From the NCBI RefSeq assembly GCF_025999835.1, contig NZ_AP025628.1:372001-436000 (forward strand): a DNA stretch of 64,000 nucleotides, given 5' to 3'. Under the pieces are notes generated by a model. It saw only the letters and a program-made list of their open reading frames with translations. It was not told the origin of the DNA and ran no database searches. The stretch's first letter is position 1, and the number at the start of each line of letters is the position of its first letter. This document shows, piece by piece, positions 36,475 through 44,586 of the stretch. The position numbers were made by a program, and so were the translations under genes. This stretch comes from Caldinitratiruptor microaerophilus (GTDB lineage: Bacteria; Bacillota; Sulfobacillia; Symbiobacteriales; ZC4RG38).

Positions 36475-38631
36475 GTGACCTGGTTGGCCCACTCTGCCTT
36501 CGAGGGAAATGAAGGTCACGACCTCAAGGAGCACCTCTATTCGGTGGCAGCCCTCACGAGGCAGTTCGCGACAGCTCTGGGCGCACCGGAGTGGGGATGG
36601 TGGGCTGGGCTCTGGCATGACATCGGGAAGATCCATCCGTTGTTCCAAGCGTACTTGAAGGACAGCAAGGTAGCCCGCGGTCCCGATCATAAGGGAGCGG
36701 GCACAGTCATGGCCTTTCGTCATGCGCAGCCTCTGGCTTTTGTGATCGCCGGCCACCACGGTGGGTTGCACAGCTTGGGAGATCTCAAGAGCCATATCCA
36801 CGAGTGGATGCGCTCATCCCATGTGCAGGAAGCCCTTGCACAAGCTAAGTCCCATTTCTCCGATCTGGAACCACATGCGCCCTTGCCTACGCCGCAGCAT
36901 CTTAGAGGGCCACTTGAGCAGGAGTTCTTCATTCGATTGCTCTTCTCTTCCCTGGTTGACGCGGACCGGCTTGATACTGAAGCGTATTTCCATCCTGACT
37001 TGGCAAACCTGCGCGTTGCGCCCGTCCGCATGGACGAGTTGTGGCGATTGTTCGAGGCTAACCAACGGAACATCACGGGTAAGCCAGGTGTGGTTGGGCA
37101 GGTTCGGCACGAAGCGTATCTCGCGTGTTTGCGAGCCGCGCTGGAGTCGCCTGGCTGGTTCCGCCTTACGGTTCCCACGGGTGGAGGTAAGACCCGTTCG
37201 ACCCTTGCGTTCGGCCTTCGTCATGCGTTGCTACACGGTCTCGATCGGGTCATCGTTGCCATCCCCTACACGAGCATCGTCGAGCAGACTGTCGACGTGT
37301 ACCGCGACATCCTCGGCGTGGGAGCCGTATTGGAGCACCACAGTAGCATGGAAGGTCCTGCAGATCCCCTGAACCCCACGCCCGCTGAGCGGTGGGCGGA
37401 ACTCGCAGCAGAGAACTGGGATGCTCCTGTGATTGTAACCACCACGGTCCAGCTTTTCGAAAGTCTTTTCACGAACCACCCGTCAAAGGCCAGGAAGCTC
37501 CACAACCTTGTGCGTAGCGTCATTATCCTCGACGAGGCCCAGTCGCTCCCACCTGGCCTTCTGGAACCGATTCTCGACGGTTTACGGCAGTTAACTGTCC
37601 ATTACGGTGCAACGGTTGTTCTCGCTACGGCCACTCAACCTGCTCTGGACGACAGCCCCGTCTTGCATGGGCTGCCGGGCATTCGCGAGATCGCTCCTGA
37701 GCACCCCCGCTGGTATCAGGAGTTACGTCGAGTTGACTTCTCAGTGGTACCACCTGATGAGTCGTGGCCGTGGGAGCGGGTAGCGGAGGAGATGCGCTCC
37801 CGCCCCCAGGTTTTAACAATAGTGAACACGAGAGCAGACGCCGCTCGCTTGTTGGAGGCCTTGGGAGATCCTGAGGTCCTGCATCTATCGTCTATGCTCT
37901 GTGGCGCGCACCGGCGGGCGGTCCTTGCCGAGGTGAAGCGTCGGCTTACGAAGGGGCTTCCGTGTCGGCTTGTCACGACTCAAGTGGTCGAGGCGGGCGT
38001 GGACCTGGATTTCCCAGTCGTGTTCCGTGCCGTTGGCCCCCTGGATCGGATCGTTCAAGCTGCAGGTAGGTGCAACCGTGAAGGCCGTCTCACGCGAGGC
38101 CTGATGACAGTTTTCACGCCGGCAGAGGGCGGTCTCCCAAGAGGTGCATACTCTACAGCCACTCATATTGCCCAGAAGTTCATGGCATTCCCGGACTTCG
38201 ACTTCTATGACCCTGGGCTTTTCCTTGACTACTTCCGGGAGGTTTACCGTCACACAGATACTGACGCTAATCGCGTACAGAAGCTGCGCGCAAGCTTCGA
38301 TTTCCCAGCAGTAGCTAGGGAATTCCGCATGATTCCGTCGGACACACTGCCGCTCGTCGTGCCGTACTGGGAGGTCGCCCCCGGTGACGTGCAAGCGCGA
38401 CAGGCCGCTTCTCGAATTTCAGAACTACGGAGGGGTGAACGTATGCCCCCACGGTCCGTTTGGCGGCAGTTGCAGCCCTACATCGTCCAAGTGGACCGGA
38501 GACAACTGGGTGCCTATCCTAGGGGCCTGGCAATAGAGATCGTCCCTGGACTGTGGGAGTGGCGCGGTCGGTACGACCGCGTCCGCGGGCTTGTTAACGA
38601 ACCCCTGGCACCTGAGGACGTCGTAGTCTGA
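36475..38631 (+). CDS. cas3: CRISPR-associated helicase-nuclease Cas3 (type I-C)
   Basis: Effector that unwinds and degrades DNA bound by Cascade, 718 residues. The N-terminal HD nuclease has His20, LWHDIGK (His48-Asp49) and GHHGGL near residue 100. The SF2 helicase has Walker A VPTGGGKTRS (about 230-239), DEAQ in IILDEAQSLP (about 350), the TATQP motif, and QVVEAGVDLDF plus QAAGRCNREG (motifs V and VI). The GTG at 36475 is chosen because GGGGGAA lies seven bases upstream; the open frame starts 51 bases earlier. No obvious promoter separates it from the WYL gene. It is separated from the other cas genes by a 467-base region holding the guide RNA and the operon promoter. Confidence 0.96.
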   Translation: MTWLAHSAFEGNEGHDLKEHLYSVAALTRQFATALGAPEWGWWAGLWHDIGKIHPLFQAYLKDSKVARGPDHKGAGTVMAFRHAQPLAFVIAGHHGGLHSLGDLKSHIHEWMRSSHVQEALAQAKSHFSDLEPHAPLPTPQHLRGPLEQEFFIRLLFSSLVDADRLDTEAYFHPDLANLRVAPVRMDELWRLFEANQRNITGKPGVVGQVRHEAYLACLRAALESPGWFRLTVPTGGGKTRSTLAFGLRHALLHGLDRVIVAIPYTSIVEQTVDVYRDILGVGAVLEHHSSMEGPADPLNPTPAERWAELAAENWDAPVIVTTTVQLFESLFTNHPSKARKLHNLVRSVIILDEAQSLPPGLLEPILDGLRQLTVHYGATVVLATATQPALDDSPVLHGLPGIREIAPEHPRWYQELRRVDFSVVPPDESWPWERVAEEMRSRPQVLTIVNTRADAARLLEALGDPEVLHLSSMLCGAHRRAVLAEVKRRLTKGLPCRLVTTQVVEAGVDLDFPVVFRAVGPLDRIVQAAGRCNREGRLTRGLMTVFTPAEGGLPRGAYSTATHIAQKFMAFPDFDFYDPGLFLDYFREVYRHTDTDANRVQKLRASFDFPAVAREFRMIPSDTLPLVVPYWEVAPGDVQARQAASRISELRRGERMPPRSVWRQLQPYIVQVDRRQLGAYPRGLAIEIVPGLWEWRGRYDRVRGLVNEPLAPEDVVV

Positions 38632-38656
38632 CAGAAGGGACACGAGGATTAAGGAA

Positions 38657-38774
38657 GCACGGGGCTTCCCAGTTTTGCTGGCGCCCCGTGCGCATTCCGG
38701 ATAAATCCTGCACAGACCAGACCAACGTTTCAATCCCCACCACCGGGGAGGCGAACTCCCGGGGTGCTTGTCAC
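38657..38774 (-). ncRNA. CRISPR-like guide RNA (single degenerate repeat plus spacer), candidate cas autorepressor
   Basis: Minus-strand mini-gene between cas3 and the cas operon promoter. An extended -10, TGATATAAT (hexamer at 38781-38786), predicts a start near 38774. The transcript then holds a degenerate CRISPR repeat (about 38770-38727): it shares GCACCC at the 5' side, a CCGGGAG/CTCCCCGG stem with a TTCGC loop in place of the array's TCGC-loop stem, and the exact 3' end GGATTGAAAC. A spacer-like segment of about 35 bases follows (38726-38692), beginning GTTGGTCTGGTCTGTGCA. A 9-bp hairpin, GCACGGGGC/GCCCCGTGC (38691-38657), then TTCCTTAAT, would terminate transcription and could stand in for the missing 3' repeat. 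That it loads into Cascade is inferred. Confidence 0.8.
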
Positions 38775-38902
38775 CTCGCCATTATATCAGAAGCGCCTCA
38801 GTCCACCGGATGTGCAAGAAGCAGGAAGCAAAGCGAAAGGTGGGAGACGGGTGCATGAACGTGGGCGGTGTAGCACGAGGAGCCATTGCGCACCGGAAGG
38901 GA

Positions 38903-38931
38903 TTGACAGCCGAAGCTAAGGTGTGCATAAT
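38903..38931 (+). promoter_or_regulatory. Promoter of the cas5c-cas8c-cas7c-cas4-cas1-cas2 operon
   Basis: TTGACA at 38903-38908 and CATAAT at 38926-38931 are 17 bases apart. The start site would be near 38938, giving a leader of about 160 bases before cas5c. It points away from the guide-RNA promoter. Confidence 0.85.
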
Positions 38932-38943
38932 GGAACCTGATCC

Positions 38944-38966
38944 TTCGTTGGGCTGGTGTGTGCAAG
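38944..38966 (+). promoter_or_regulatory. Predicted Cascade target site with TTC PAM in the cas operon leader
   Basis: TTC at 38944-38946, the canonical type I-C PAM, is followed at 38947 by GTTGGGCTGGTGTGTGCA. This matches 16 of the first 18 bases of the spacer-like segment of the minus-strand guide RNA; the mismatches are at positions 6 and 12 only. Position 19 also mismatches and pairing then fades. The site begins about ten bases after the predicted transcription start, where bound Cascade would block RNA polymerase. Partial pairing would favour binding without cleavage. Confidence 0.8.
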
Positions 38967-39098
38967 GGCGCATCCAAACCTGCCGGTACACACAGGATCG
39001 ACCCGTGTGGCTCCTCTGACCTGTCCCGGATCATGACCACACCACAACTGTCAGGAGCGAACGCCGGCTCAGCCCTTTGACCGAAGGAGGTGAGACAC

Positions 39099-39746
39099 TT
39101 GAGCACGTGGCCTCCGCTGGAGGTGAAGGTGTGGGGCGACTACGCCTGTTTCACTCGACCCGAGACGAAAGTCGAGCGGGTTTCCTACCCCGTCGTGACG
39201 CCCTCTGCTGCCCGCGGCATCCTTGAGGCTATTTTCTGGAAGCCCGAATTCGCGTGGCGCATTCGAGAGATTTGGGTACTCCGCCCCATCCGGTACGTAT
39301 CGATGGTGCGGAACGAGGTGAACTCGAAAATTTCCTTTGCCGCCGCGCAGCGTTGGATGGCAAATGGCGGTGGTTTCTTCGCAGACGAGGATCGGGCTCA
39401 ACGACACACCCTAGCACTCTACAACGTGGCCTACGTCATTCGAGCCGATGTCGAGCCGCGTTCCGGTACTGCTGCCGATATCGCCAAGTACAGGGATCAG
39501 TTCCGGCGTAGGGTCCGACGCGGGGAGTGTTTCCACCGGCCGTATCTAGGCACGCGGGAATTTGCTGCTTTCTTCGGACCGCTGGATGGTACCGAAACAC
39601 CCATCGACTACAGTGCTCCGTTGGGCAGGATGCTGTTTGACCTCGAGTACGAAAAGGACGGGTCTGGGCGCGGGACTCCTCGCTTCTTCGAGGCAAGCCT
39701 CGACCGTGGTGTCTTGCGCGTGCCCCCGGACCTGTATGGGGGGTGA
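39099..39746 (+). CDS. cas5c: Cas5c (Cas5d), pre-crRNA endoribonuclease of type I-C
   Basis: In type I-C, which lacks Cas6, Cas5c cuts the repeat and stays on the 5' handle. The 215-residue product begins LSTWPPLEVKVWGDYACFTRPETKVERVSYPVVTPSAARGILEAIFW, a clear Cas5c start with the RAMP fold, and contains RPIRYVSMVRNEVN. The TTG at 39099 lies nine bases after AAGGAGG; GTG at 39090 in the same frame would overlap the ribosome site and is less likely. The C-terminus overlaps cas8c by four bases. It would also have to process the degenerate-repeat guide RNA encoded upstream. Confidence 0.94.
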   Translation: MSTWPPLEVKVWGDYACFTRPETKVERVSYPVVTPSAARGILEAIFWKPEFAWRIREIWVLRPIRYVSMVRNEVNSKISFAAAQRWMANGGGFFADEDRAQRHTLALYNVAYVIRADVEPRSGTAADIAKYRDQFRRRVRRGECFHRPYLGTREFAAFFGPLDGTETPIDYSAPLGRMLFDLEYEKDGSGRGTPRFFEASLDRGVLRVPPDLYGG

Positions 39747-41470
39747 AATACGCCATGCTCTTACAGCGGCTGAACGAGTATGCGGATCGGTTGCGGCTGC
39801 CGCCACCGATGTACGGCCCCACCGCGGTTCGCTGGGTGATCCACCTTGATACCGACGGGCGAATGTTGCAGATGGTCGAGACAACCGGCGGGACCACGAA
39901 AAGTACACAGCGGGGCAAAGTAATGTTGACGCCGCAGATCGGGCGAACAGTAGCGATTCGAGCCAAGTTACTTGCTGACAACGGTGAGTACGTTCTAGGC
40001 ATTCCCCGCAAGCCTGAGGACGCAGACAAGGTGGTGTTGCGTCACCGAGCTTTTATAGACCTAGTTCGTGAATGCGCCCTCGCCACGGGAGAGCTCACGG
40101 TGAAGGCCGTTCTACAGTTCCTCGAGGGATTGCCGCATGGTCTTCGCTTGCCCAGCGGCTTCGATCCGGCGGATAACATCACCTTCGAGGTCGCTGGGAT
40201 CCGTCCCATTGACTTGCCGGTTATCCAACGCTTTTGGGCCAAGCGCGCGGGCGCGGAGAAGGAGAATGCGGACGACGATACTGGCCGGGTCGCCACGTGC
40301 TTGGTTTGCGGCGAATTAAAGCAAGTTGTCGCGCGGCTACCCTTCAAGCTAAAGAGCATTCCGGGAGGACAAACCTCTGGAATTGCCCTCGTCTCCGCCA
40401 ATGCACCAGCGTTCGAGTCCTATGGCCTCGAAGCCTCGCATGTCGCACCGATTTGCCACCAGTGTGCTGAGCGGACCCACAAGTCGATAAATGCGCTCCT
40501 GGCCGACCCTAACACGCATCTGGTCGTCGGTCCGATCGTGTACGTGGCGTGGACACGGGAGCCTGTGGAGCAGAATTTCTTGAATCTTCTCTCGCGTCCG
40601 GATCCTGCCGAAGTTCGTGCCTTGATTGCTTCCGTATACACGGGCCGAGCGGGTTCCCTAGAACTGGATGACACGCAGTACTACGCGGTGGCCTTCTCTG
40701 CCAGCGGTGGACGAGCGGTCGTACGCGATTGGCTTGATACAACGGTGGGGGAAGTGAGACGCAATCTTGCCCGCTTCTTCATGCTACAACGTATCATCGG
40801 TCCAGATGGCAACGAGCCCGCGCCCCTCGGGATCTTCGCCTTGTCCGCAGCAGCTGTTCGGGATGCCTCGCGGGACCTACCTCCAGAGCTTCCCAAGGCG
40901 TTGATTCGATGCGCGTTGGCCGGGACGTGGATTCCCAGCTGGATCCTTGCCCAGGCAATCAGGCGAGCCCGCGTGGAACAGCGGGTGACCCGTCAGCGTG
41001 CGGCTCTAATCCGTTTGTCCTATCTCTCCTACATGCGGATCGAAAAGGAGGATGAGTTGATGCAGTTGGATCGTACGCAGAGAGATCCGGCTTACCACTG
41101 CGGCCGCCTTCTCGCTGTTCTTGAGGAAATCCAGCACGCGGCCGTACCGGGTGCAAAGGCCACGCTATTGGACCGATTCTACGGTGCTGCTTCCGCAAGC
41201 CCAGCCACCGTTTTCGGAACTCTCTTCCGTACCGCCCAGTCGCACCTGGGTAAGCTGCGTAAGGACCGTCCGCGCCTTTACAACGTGTTCCAGCAACGAC
41301 TCATGGAAGTACAGGAATCGATCACGTACTTCCCGGCAACGTTGAACCTCGGGGAACAGGCACTTTTCACTCTTGGCTACTACCACCAGCGGGCGGCCGA
41401 TCTGGCCGCCGCCAGGGCTCGCTCTCAGAAAGCGGAAGATACGGAAACCGACGAGTCTGATGACGAGTGA
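39743..41470 (+). CDS. cas8c: Cas8c (Csd1), large subunit of type I-C Cascade
   Basis: PAM-recognising large subunit, 575 residues. It starts MKYAMLLQRLNEYADRLRLPPPMYGPTAVRWVIHLD, as in Csd1. A zinc-binding element with CLVCGE (Cys186/189) and CHQCAER (about 237/240) stands in the middle and LVVGPIVYVAWTREP follows. The C-terminal helical part is also made separately as Cas11c from an internal start. The GTG at 39743 overlaps the cas5c stop (GTGA). The acidic tail EDTETDESDDE is noteworthy but probably harmless. Confidence 0.95.
   Translation: MKYAMLLQRLNEYADRLRLPPPMYGPTAVRWVIHLDTDGRMLQMVETTGGTTKSTQRGKVMLTPQIGRTVAIRAKLLADNGEYVLGIPRKPEDADKVVLRHRAFIDLVRECALATGELTVKAVLQFLEGLPHGLRLPSGFDPADNITFEVAGIRPIDLPVIQRFWAKRAGAEKENADDDTGRVATCLVCGELKQVVARLPFKLKSIPGGQTSGIALVSANAPAFESYGLEASHVAPICHQCAERTHKSINALLADPNTHLVVGPIVYVAWTREPVEQNFLNLLSRPDPAEVRALIASVYTGRAGSLELDDTQYYAVAFSASGGRAVVRDWLDTTVGEVRRNLARFFMLQRIIGPDGNEPAPLGIFALSAAAVRDASRDLPPELPKALIRCALAGTWIPSWILAQAIRRARVEQRVTRQRAALIRLSYLSYMRIEKEDELMQLDRTQRDPAYHCGRLLAVLEEIQHAAVPGAKATLLDRFYGAASASPATVFGTLFRTAQSHLGKLRKDRPRLYNVFQQRLMEVQESITYFPATLNLGEQALFTLGYYHQRAADLAAARARSQKAEDTETDESDDE
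41060..41470 (+). CDS. cas11c: Cas11c small subunit from an internal start in cas8c
   Basis: Inside cas8c and in the same frame, AAAAGGAGG (41043-41051) stands eight bases before an ATG at 41060. Translation from it gives 136 residues, MQLDRTQRDPAYHCGRLLAV and following, covering the helical C-terminus of Cas8c. Type I-C Cascades are known to contain Cas11c made this way from within cas8c, and the position and length agree. Two copies would line the non-target-strand side of the complex. The ribosome binding site is as strong as those of the separate genes. Confidence 0.8.
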   Translation: MQLDRTQRDPAYHCGRLLAVLEEIQHAAVPGAKATLLDRFYGAASASPATVFGTLFRTAQSHLGKLRKDRPRLYNVFQQRLMEVQESITYFPATLNLGEQALFTLGYYHQRAADLAAARARSQKAEDTETDESDDE

Positions 41471-41496
41471 ATTCGTCAAGAGAGGGAGGAGACCAA

Positions 41497-42408
41497 ATGT
41501 CCGTGCACCTGGACCCCGAAAGGCGCCACGATTTCGTAATACTGTTTGATGTCACCGACGGTAACCCGAATGGAGATCCCGATGCCGGGAACCTGCCGCG
41601 CGTCGACCCGGAGACCATGCAGGGCCTGGTGACTGACGTATCCATCAAGCGGCGGATACGCAACTGGGTCGATGCCACGCGGGGCACAGAGGAACGCATG
41701 AAGATCTACGTTCAGACTCGAGGCGAAGCCCTCAACGACTTGCACCAGCGGGCGTATGACGCGTTGGGCCTCCGGTCCACGGGGGCTCGGCAGGACCGCG
41801 AAACCGTCGAACAAGCCCGTGCGTGGATGTGCTGGAACTTTTGGGACATCCGTACGTTCGGTGCGGTGATGACCACAGGGGTCAATTGCGGTCAGGTGCG
41901 CGGTCCAGTGCAGCTAACGTTTGCCCGCTCCATCGACCCAATCGTACCTCTCGACCTCGCGATCACTCGGGTAGCGGTCACGCGCGCCGAGGACGCCAAG
42001 GTTGTGGTCGGTGACGAAGGTGTGGGCGAGTCCGGCGGTAAGACGACGGAGATGGGACGCAAGGCGATCGTGCCCTACGGGCTGTACAAGGGCTACGGCT
42101 TCGTAAACCCGATCTTTGCCCGCCAGACTGGGTTCAGTAAAGAAGACCTCGACCTCTTCTGGACTGCGCTCATCATGTGCTGGGACCTTGATCGATCGTC
42201 CAGTCGGGGAAGGATGGCCTGCCGCGGACTATACGTGTTCACGCATGATTCGCCCTTGGGAAAGGCCCCCGCCCACACTTTACTGGACCGGGTCCGGGTC
42301 CAACGTCGGGACGGTGTGGTATCCCCGAGAAGCTTTGGTGACTACACGGTTGTCGTCGATGACAAGGACCTGCCTGACGGAGTCACCCTTACTCGGCTGG
42401 TGGGGTGA
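41497..42408 (+). CDS. cas7c: Cas7c (Csd2), Cascade backbone
   Basis: RAMP protein that polymerises along the crRNA spacer, 303 residues. DFVILFDVTDGNPNGDPDAGNLPRVDPET at the N-terminus is the Csd2 signature, followed by GLVTDVSIKRRIRNWVD and FWDIRTFGAVMTTGVNCGQVRGPVQLTFARSIDPI, all well conserved in the family. The ATG at 41497 follows AGGGAGGAG; an open frame from 41467 overlaps cas8c and is not preferred. Its thumb insertion flips every sixth base of the crRNA, the property that makes the mismatch pattern of the candidate autoregulatory site meaningful. Confidence 0.96.
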   Translation: MSVHLDPERRHDFVILFDVTDGNPNGDPDAGNLPRVDPETMQGLVTDVSIKRRIRNWVDATRGTEERMKIYVQTRGEALNDLHQRAYDALGLRSTGARQDRETVEQARAWMCWNFWDIRTFGAVMTTGVNCGQVRGPVQLTFARSIDPIVPLDLAITRVAVTRAEDAKVVVGDEGVGESGGKTTEMGRKAIVPYGLYKGYGFVNPIFARQTGFSKEDLDLFWTALIMCWDLDRSSSRGRMACRGLYVFTHDSPLGKAPAHTLLDRVRVQRRDGVVSPRSFGDYTVVVDDKDLPDGVTLTRLVG

Positions 42409-43067
42409 GGGCAGTGGTTACGGGCGCCGTCCCTGATGAGTACTGGGTCCCCATCTCGGCCCTGCAGCACTACTCATACTGCCCACGGCAGTGTGCGCTG
42501 ATCCACCTTGAGCAGACCTTCGATGAGAACCTGTACACGCTCCGAGGTCGCGCCGTCCACGAGCGTGTCGACGTTCCGGGGGTAGCCGTCGAAGCTGGCG
42601 TCCGAATTGAACGCGGGCTTGTACTCTGGTCGGACCGATTGGGCCTCGTTGGTAAGGCCGATGTGGTTGAGTTTCACGGCGAGGTCCCCTACCCTGTCGA
42701 GTACAAGCACGGTTCGCGCAGAGCTTCGGAACACGACGACCTTCAGCTATGTGCTCAGGCTCTCTGCCTCGAGGAGATGCTCGGGGTCCCTGTGCCCAGG
42801 GGAGCGATTTACCACCACAGTTCGAGACACAGGCGTGAGGTTGTGTTTACACCAGAGTTGCGAGAACGTGTGACGGTTGTCTTGCAAGAGGTGCGGGCGC
42901 TGTTGAGCGCCCGACTTTTGCCTCCTGCCGTTAACGATACCCGTTGTCCCCGGTGCTCCCTAATCGACTCATGTCTACCTCGACCGGTCCAGGACAGGCG
43001 GCGAATAGAAGACCTTTTGCAGGAGGTGTTCAACACCGGTTTAGAGGAGGGAGAAACCAGTGCTTGA
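42405..43067 (+). CDS. cas4: Cas4 exonuclease (adaptation)
   Basis: Fe-S cluster nuclease of 220 residues that selects and trims prespacers by PAM. One Cys is in HYSYCPRQCALIHLEQ at the N-terminus and three more in RCPRCSLIDSC near the C-terminus, together the four cluster ligands. The RecB-like nuclease core has GKADVVEFHG and PVEYKHGSRR (Asp, Glu, Lys), then QLCAQALCLEEM. The GTG at 42405 overlaps the cas7c stop by four bases (GTGA) and the end overlaps cas1 by eight. Everything needed for activity seems present. Confidence 0.95.
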   Translation: MRAVVTGAVPDEYWVPISALQHYSYCPRQCALIHLEQTFDENLYTLRGRAVHERVDVPGVAVEAGVRIERGLVLWSDRLGLVGKADVVEFHGEVPYPVEYKHGSRRASEHDDLQLCAQALCLEEMLGVPVPRGAIYHHSSRHRREVVFTPELRERVTVVLQEVRALLSARLLPPAVNDTRCPRCSLIDSCLPRPVQDRRRIEDLLQEVFNTGLEEGETSA

Positions 43068-44091
43068 ACTCCTCAATACGCTCTATGTTACAACCCCCGG
43101 CGCGTATGTAAGGCTCGATCATGAAACAGTTCGGGTGGAGGCCGATGGTGCCAAGCTGCTGCAGGTTCCTGTCTTGCACCTGCGCGGTATCGTCTGCTTC
43201 GGCAACGTGATGGTAAGCCCGGCCGTGATGCAGCGGTTTGCTCAGGATCGGCGGTCTGTTGTGTTCTTGGACGACCGCGGCAGGTTTGCGGCTCGGGTCC
43301 AAGGACCCACAGCCGGGAACGTGCTCCTGCGGTGGGAGCAATACGAAGCAGCACGCTCTCTAGCACGGAGCGCAGCGATCGCCAGGGCAATTGTCGGTGG
43401 CAAAATTCAGAACGCCAGGTTCCTGTTACAGAGAGCGGCTCGGGAGACGCCAGACTCAGCCGAGTCCAAGACGCTACGCGACTGCGTTGCCGATCTCGCC
43501 GGAATACTGGAGCGCCTGAAAGCAGCCTCCGAGATCAATGTGATCCGTGGCCTGGAGGGAGAGGCAGCGAGACGCTACTTTGGTTCCTGGGATTTGATGA
43601 TTAAACGAGATCGCCAGGCCTTCGCCCTCCAGGGCCGGCAGCGGCGTCCCCCTACGAATCCGATGAACGCACTCCTTTCTTTCCTGTACACGTTGTTAAC
43701 GGGCGAATGCATAGCCGCAGCCGAAGGAGTTGGGCTTGATCCACAGATTGGCTACCTGCACGAGCTTCGCCCCGGCCGGCCAGCTCTCGCCCTTGACCTC
43801 GTTGAGGAACTAAGACCCTCAGTGGCGGATCGCCTTGCGATTGCCCTGATCAACCTGCGCCAGGCAACGTCGGACGACTTCGTGACCCGCCCCGGAGGGG
43901 CCATCCACTTGAGCGACGCGGGCCGCAAGAAAGTGATAGTAGCTTATGAGAGGCGCAAGCAAGAGCAGGTATACCATCCGGTACTGGACCGCAAGGTTCC
44001 TATAGGTCTGATCCCCCATGTTCAAGCGCGTCTGCTTGCTCGCCATCTTCGTGGCGACTTGGACCATTACGTACCTTGGCTGTATCGGTAG
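43060..44091 (+). CDS. cas1: Cas1 integrase (type I-C)
   Basis: Spacer integrase of 343 residues. It begins LELLNTLYVTTPGAYVRLDHETVRVEADG, the N-terminal beta-domain of I-C Cas1, and the catalytic domain holds an acidic residue in AAAEGVGLDPQIGYLHELRPGRPALALDLVEELRP (Glu, His and Asp of the metal site). The GTG at 43060 lies inside the end of cas4 after TAGAGGAGGGAG. With Cas2 and Cas4 it would insert spacers at the leader end at 44587, next to cas2. Confidence 0.96.
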   Translation: MLELLNTLYVTTPGAYVRLDHETVRVEADGAKLLQVPVLHLRGIVCFGNVMVSPAVMQRFAQDRRSVVFLDDRGRFAARVQGPTAGNVLLRWEQYEAARSLARSAAIARAIVGGKIQNARFLLQRAARETPDSAESKTLRDCVADLAGILERLKAASEINVIRGLEGEAARRYFGSWDLMIKRDRQAFALQGRQRRPPTNPMNALLSFLYTLLTGECIAAAEGVGLDPQIGYLHELRPGRPALALDLVEELRPSVADRLAIALINLRQATSDDFVTRPGGAIHLSDAGRKKVIVAYERRKQEQVYHPVLDRKVPIGLIPHVQARLLARHLRGDLDHYVPWLYR

Positions 44092-44106
44092 GGTGGTGCC
44101 GACCTC

Positions 44107-44397
44107 GTGCAGATCGTTGTGGCCTACGACGTCAATACAGAGACAGCGGCAGGCCGTCGTCGGTTGCGTAAAGTGGCTCAGATCTGCCTTAACTTCGGCC
44201 AGCGCGTACAAAAGTCCGTCTTCGAATGTCAGGTCAATCAAGCACAGCTTGAGCAACTCATCCGCCAGCTACGGAACGAGATTGACGAAGGGGAAGATAG
44301 TCTTCGGCTGTACAGGATCATGGAGCCGAGGGACAGGCACACTTACGCCTACGGCATCCAACACGTTCTCGATTTCCAAGAGCCACTAATCTTGTGA
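44107..44397 (+). CDS. cas2: Cas2
   Basis: Structural partner of Cas1 in the integrase complex, 96 residues. QIVVAYDVNTETAAGRRRLRKVAQICLNFGQRVQKSVFEC is the ferredoxin-like N-terminus with the conserved Asp in AYDV, and LRLYRI follows. The start is a GTG at 44107. It is the last gene of the operon; the array leader begins immediately after. Confidence 0.96.
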   Translation: MQIVVAYDVNTETAAGRRRLRKVAQICLNFGQRVQKSVFECQVNQAQLEQLIRQLRNEIDEGEDSLRLYRIMEPRDRHTYAYGIQHVLDFQEPLIL

Positions 44398-44586
44398 CGG
44401 CAAGCGTTTGCGAACCAGTAGTACCTGTCAAGAAGTGGGGAGGTTCGCCGATGCGTAATCGCCTACTCTGTAACGCCCCGCGCGCCTTCCCTGCCTCGGG
44501 GTCAACCCACCCTCGCCACGTTACGCTGTTCGGTTCGCTCATTCCCCTCCCTCAAGCCGCTTGCGGCTTGGCTTTCGCGACCTAGC
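44398..44586 (+). promoter_or_regulatory. CRISPR leader
   Basis: The 189 bases between cas2 and the first repeat hold no gene. A perfect inverted repeat, CAAGCCGC TT GCGGCTTG, lies at 44553-44570, only 16 bases from the first repeat; it may be an anchoring site for integration or a hairpin in the precursor RNA. I see no confident promoter. Confidence 0.7.

Noticed and set aside
38728-38770. Degenerate repeat as a leftover of an old array with no role
   Set aside because: A bare remnant would not explain the adjacent extended -10, the terminator, and a PAM-adjacent match with mismatches only at positions 6 and 12; the functional reading is preferred but not proved.
38768-39060. Small proteins in the region between cas3 and cas5c
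   Set aside because: The frames have no ribosome sites or family features and overlap the promoter and target site.
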